This document shows, piece after piece, positions 63,501 to 64,000 of a stretch of DNA of 64,000 bases. The position numbers were made by a program, and so were the translations under genes. Origin of the DNA: Limnohabitans kasalickyi (GTDB lineage: Bacteria > Pseudomonadota > Gammaproteobacteria > Burkholderiales > Burkholderiaceae_C); NCBI GenBank assembly GCA_965234325.1, contig OZ248407.1:248001-312000 (forward strand). Reading direction: 5' to 3'. Position 1 is the stretch's first letter, and every line of letters starts with the position of its first letter. The notes under the pieces are model-generated. The model worked only from the letters and a program-made list of their open reading frames with translations, was not told where the DNA came from and did no database searches.

Positions 63501-64000
63501 TTAACTGGGTCGCTTCATCTGGCATGACGTGGGTTGGGCACTGATGTAGGAGTCCCAAACCACTTCAGTACGGAAACCGTAACCCGTGTTTTCAGCGTCG
63601 TACTTCACGCCTTTGCTGCCTTTTTTGGCCCAAATACCCAAATACAAGGGGGCTTCAAGCTGATGGTCGCTTTGACGCATTTTGACGTCGCCCATGGGGC
63701 TCTTGTAGGTCATGCCCTCCAGCGCAAAAGCCACTTTTTTCGGGTCTGTCGATTGGGCTTTGCGCATGGCTTCACGCAGCATGTTCATAGTGTTCCAGTG
63801 CGCTGCAAAGATGAAATCGTCGTTGTATTTCTTCTTGTAGTCCACATAAATTTTTTCAAGCTCAGGGGTGGGCGCGTTGTGTACCCAGTTCCAGATCACC
63901 CCCACCTTGCCTTCACCCCATGGGCCCAGCTGAGCAGGGGTACCTGGATTGTTCGCATTCAGCGTGAAGTAGTTGATGTTCAGCCCGAAATCGCGCGCCG
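63501..64000 (-). CDS. Branched-chain amino acid-type ABC transporter receptor, 5' end beyond window
   Basis: C-terminal part (about 166 residues) of a periplasmic LivK-like substrate-binding protein. The frame stays open to the window end (translated ...NINYFTLNANNPGTPAQLG), so the N-terminus lies outside. Typical segments are KIYVDYKKKYNDDFIFAAHW, MLREAMRKAQSTDPKKVAFALEGM and APLYLGIWAKKG. Its ligand could be a branched-chain amino acid, an amide or an aromatic acid. It is convergent with the tyrosine phosphatase gene, 11 bp away. Confidence 0.9.
   Translation of the reverse strand, partial: ARDFGLNINYFTLNANNPGTPAQLGPWGEGKVGVIWNWVHNAPTPELEKIYVDYKKKYNDDFIFAAHWNTMNMLREAMRKAQSTDPKKVAFALEGMTYKSPMGDVKMRQSDHQLEAPLYLGIWAKKGSKGVKYDAENTGYGFRTEVVWDSYISAQPTSCQMKRPS

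Overview
The window looks like chromosome of a betaproteobacterium of the order Burkholderiales, most likely family Comamonadaceae (Limnohabitans/Rhodoferax-like). This rests on gene content and style: seven periplasmic TctC/Bug-type solute receptors, an HpaR-led homoprotocatechuate operon, an SAH riboswitch before a MetH that lacks the homocysteine domain, a TorF-porin/GlnK/AmtB operon, and generally GC-rich codon use. No rRNA, tRNA, CRISPR array, prophage or insertion sequence was recognised. The genus is inferred from style only.

Layout. 1-3.3 kb: two TctC receptors, then pyrE and xth, divergent and only 11 bp apart. 3.3-5.5 kb: a TctC receptor and a Rieske oxygenase as a two-gene unit. 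5.6-9.6 kb: a flavoprotein, an amidase, panD and a RelBE-like toxin-antitoxin pair followed by a copied fragment of panD. 9.7-17.4 kb: a long minus-strand catabolic block (atypical SDR, gentisate-dioxygenase-like bicupin, 2-hydroxyacid dehydrogenase, three TctC receptors, luciferase-like monooxygenase, small cupin) with a divergent IclR regulator at 17.5 kb. 18.4-21.2 kb: an AT-rich island with a TauE/SafE permease and PxpB/PxpC-like subunits.

21.3-33.2 kb is core genome: an MBL hydrolase, M48 protease, AmpG permease, a two-component system, waaF, a zinc-finger protein, ilvE, radA and a large hybrid sensor kinase. 33.4-42.9 kb is the homoprotocatechuate operon hpaR-G1-G2-E-(tctC)-D-F-H-I, with a class II aldolase and a ketopantoate-reductase-like gene at its end. 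It would take 3,4-dihydroxyphenylacetate to central metabolites, but the monooxygenase hpaBC is not in the window. 43-51.8 kb: two EamA permeases, alr, lplT, glutathione peroxidase, a Fic protein, and glcF and glcE without glcD. 52-54.8 kb: the nitrogen operon porin-glnK-amtB behind a recognisable sigma-54 promoter and NtrC site. 54.9-59.4 kb: comM, then a locus in which a SigF-type sigma factor and its NrsF-type anti-sigma face a DUF692 (MNIO) and DUF2063 pair. 59.4-64 kb: metH under an SAH riboswitch, a small Kazal-like secreted protein, a tyrosine phosphatase and a partial branched-chain amino acid receptor.

The best candidate for something undescribed is the 56.4-59.4 kb locus. SigF/NrsF/MNIO/DUF2063 loci are known to drive metal-linked RiPP (bufferin or HvfA-type) modification. 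Here the MNIO appears to have lost nearly all its iron ligands, the NrsF lacks its two sensing cysteines, and no precursor peptide gene is nearby, yet a GTAAC-N16-CGAA promoter of the SigF type still sits before the MNIO gene. This suggests a repurposed or metal-independent derivative of the system.
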